Positions 62,340-64,000 of a stretch of 64,000 nucleotides of DNA are shown in pieces (the first letter of the stretch is position 1; each line of letters starts with the position of its first letter). Both the position numbers and the translations under genes were made by a program. This DNA is from Streptomyces sp. ST2-7A. Lineage in GTDB: Bacteria > Actinomycetota > Actinomycetes > Streptomycetales > Streptomycetaceae. Below the pieces are notes generated by a model. That model saw only the letters and a program-made list of their open reading frames with translations. It was not told where the DNA came from and made no database searches. Location: NCBI RefSeq assembly GCF_021390475.1, contig NZ_JAJUWS010000007.1, forward strand, positions 1-64,000. Reading direction: 5' to 3'.

Positions 62340-63169
62340 GTCCTCATCACCCCTACGAGGGGTAACAACAGGTGCCCGAGACCCGGATCCACCAGATCAC
62401 CGGCCTGTCCTCATCACCCCTACGAGGGGTAACAACTGCACTGCACGGGCGATCTGGGCGTGCGCCCGGACGGGTCCTCATCACCCCTACGAGGGGTAAC
62501 AACGACAGATCGACCCGGCGACCAGCCGCCCCGGTGAGGGTCCTCATCACCCCTACGAGGGGTAACAACGCGAAGTACAGCGCCTGGGCGTCGCAGATCA
62601 GAGCCGGGTCCTCATCACCCCTACGAGGGGTAACAACCGCACGGCGGCGGCCTGTAGGCCGCGCACGGTGCGGCGTCCTCATCACCCCTACGAGGGGTAA
62701 CAACCGCTCCTGGCCCGCGATGCCGGGGCCTCCGGACCGGTGTCCTCATCACCCCTACGAGGGGTAACAACGGGTGGGTGGATGCGGGTGATGGTCACGG
62801 TGGGGGGGTCCTCATCACCCCTACGAGGGGTAACAACAGCACGGCGACGGCTCTGCGGATCATCGTGACGGGTCCTCATCACCCCTACGAGGGGTAACAA
62901 CAGGCCGAGCGCCGCCGCAAGGAGGAGCGCGAGCGCCGTCCTCATCACCCCTACGAGGGGTAACAACAGGAGATGGGGCGGGACGGCGGGCGCATCACCG
63001 GCCGGGTCCTCATCACCCCTACGAGGGGTAACAACGCGGTACCGGGCCCCCGATCGGGCCGGGTGGTCTGGGTCCTCATCACCCCTACGAGGGGTAACAA
63101 CGTGGGGGAGGCGGCGGCTGGCCGGTCCTCGGGCAGGGGTCCTCATCACCCCCTGCAAGGGGTAACTAC
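62340..63169 (+). CRISPR. type I-B CRISPR array: 13 repeats, 12 spacers
   Basis: The repeat is 30 bases, beginning GTCCTCATCA, with palindromic core CCCCTACGAGGGG, and ending TAACAAC. Repeats begin at 62340, 62407, 62474, 62540, 62608, 62675, 62742, 62808, 62872, 62938, 63006, 63072 and 63139. The first 12 are identical. The last (63139-63169, 31 bases) is altered in its second half (CCCCCTGCAAGGGG, TAACTAC). Spacers are 34-38 bases, mostly 36-37. Degeneration at the right end and the leader-sized gap on the left favour a leader on the left. Cas6 is expected to cut at the base of the CCCCT/AGGGG hairpin. All spacers look different from one another. Confidence 0.97.
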
Positions 63170-63196
63170 CGGCCCTGCCCTGCGGGCTGGGAGTGG

Positions 63197-63991
63197 TCAG
63201 GCGGCAGTGGCCGCGAGGAACGCCCGCAGCCTCGCGTTGGAGGGCTCGGAGTCCCGTGCGCCGATCCGCGCGGTCCAGGATCGGCAGCGCACCTCGCACC
63301 ACGCGGACAGTGCCTCCGCCGTGGCGGTTCGCCAGGCCGGGACGGTGCGGGCCCACCGCACGGCGGCCGCCGCGTCGTGGCCCTCTTCCATCAACCGAAT
63401 TCCGGTGTCGGCGATATCGATCCACGCCGGGCCTCTCGCGGCGGCAGCCCAGTCCACCAACCACACCCGGTGACCAGCACTGTCCACAAGTGCGTTGTGC
63501 CGGTGAACGTCCCCGTGCACCAGCCACCCGCCCCGCAGCGGCACCAGTTCCTCCCGCGTGCCCCAGCGTTCCCACCGCTGCGCGTAGCAGGGCAGGGCTC
63601 CGGCGGGGAGGTGGCACCGTCCGGTCGCCAGCGCGTCCCCCATCAGGGGCAGATCCGGTGACCCCGGTGCCAGGCTCGGGTACCGGCCGGCGACCACCAT
63701 GCTCGCGAGCACGTGCCAACCGCAGGTCTCGAGGTGCCACAGCATCTCCGGTGCCATCGCAGGCGCGAGAGTCCCGGCGGCGACCTCCCGTAACTGCGCC
63801 GCGTGCCCCTCGCCGTCGGTGGTCGGCACACCCTTGGCGAACACCTCGCCTCCGCCGACCGTGTGCAGTCGGGCGATGAACGCGGCGGTCAAACCGTCCT
63901 CGATCGCTTCGGCGATCGCGACCCGACCGCCGAGACGCCGCTCAACGGCGGACCGTACCGGAGCCGGGAGTTCCTCCCACATCACCCGCAT
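63197..63991 (-). CDS. aminoglycoside phosphotransferase-like kinase with a TTA codon
   Basis: The 264 residues (if the ATG at 63991 is the start; an upstream start outside the window cannot be excluded) have the APH fold. FAKGVPTTDG carries the N-lobe lysine, LVHGDVHRHNALVD the Brenner catalytic loop, and VWLVDWAAAARGP the metal-binding Asp. The C-terminal helices are shorter than in the kinase at 23460-24575 and the two are only distantly alike. Leu67 is encoded by TTA (63791-63793), so bldA may limit its translation. It ends 27 bases from the last CRISPR repeat and is read toward the array. Substrate unknown. Confidence 0.85.
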   Translation of the reverse strand: MRVMWEELPAPVRSAVERRLGGRVAIAEAIEDGLTAAFIARLHTVGGGEVFAKGVPTTDGEGHAAQLREVAAGTLAPAMAPEMLWHLETCGWHVLASMVVAGRYPSLAPGSPDLPLMGDALATGRCHLPAGALPCYAQRWERWGTREELVPLRGGWLVHGDVHRHNALVDSAGHRVWLVDWAAAARGPAWIDIADTGIRLMEEGHDAAAAVRWARTVPAWRTATAEALSAWCEVRCRSWTARIGARDSEPSNARLRAFLAATAA

Positions 63992-64000
63992 CGCAGAGCC

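Noticed and set aside
62353-62703. Open frames within the CRISPR array with repeating peptide units
   Set aside because: They arise because repeat plus spacer is often a multiple of three; the sequence is an array, not a repeat protein.

Overview
The window reads as a chromosome segment of a Streptomyces-type actinobacterium. Base composition is very GC-rich, third codon positions are almost all G or C, GTG starts are common, neighbouring genes often overlap at ATGA or GTGA, and rare TTA (bldA-type) leucine codons occur in a few genes. I recognised about 43 protein genes, one type I-B CRISPR-Cas locus, and a set of strong hairpins and operator-like palindromes. No rRNA or tRNA gene was seen.

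Left part (1-16.5 kb): the end of a branched-chain/pyruvate-type 2-oxoacid dehydrogenase operon (E1 alpha, E1 beta, E2), then mobA-moeA for molybdenum cofactor, co-transcribed with a TrkA-gated potassium channel. These are followed by a quinone oxidoreductase, a small secreted/anchored protein, a PadR regulator with its ABC exporter (ATPase plus FtsX-type permease), and the bacterial proteasome activator Bpa. A second complete E2-E1beta-E1alpha set lies on the minus strand (17.0-21.0 kb). It is divergent from a DevR/DosR-like orphan response regulator.

Middle part (22-37 kb): a PPOX-like protein, a phosphotransferase, two divergent membrane Ser/Thr kinases, a mycothiol-dependent-isomerase-fold protein, an M18 aminopeptidase, a FadE5-like acyl-CoA dehydrogenase, an SseB-family protein and a pirin.

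Right-middle part (36.7-50.4 kb): a mostly minus-strand cluster that looks like a cell-surface polyprenyl-phosphate glycan or glycolipid pathway. It holds a flippase-like membrane protein, a class III aminotransferase, an extended SDR, a decaprenyl-phosphate phosphoribosyltransferase-like UbiA protein, two membrane GT2 glycosyltransferases, a VanJ-like membrane endonuclease/phosphatase, an aldo/keto reductase and a NodB deacetylase. A NarL-type response regulator faces it. The shared intergenic region carries a perfect palindrome containing TGGGAGCGCTCCCA, the CebR-type LacI operator, and both the regulator and the UbiA gene contain a TTA codon. Next come a 129-residue unknown protein and a protein with two S1 domains.

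Right part (50.6-64 kb): a secreted GH81 endo-beta-1,3-glucanase with a strong promoter and twin operators, then the cas operon cas6-cas8b-cas7-cas5-cas3-cas4-cas1-cas2 and an array of 13 repeats with 12 spacers. A second leader-like sequence and decayed repeat-like segments sit on the other side of the operon. A TTA-containing phosphotransferase gene ends the window.
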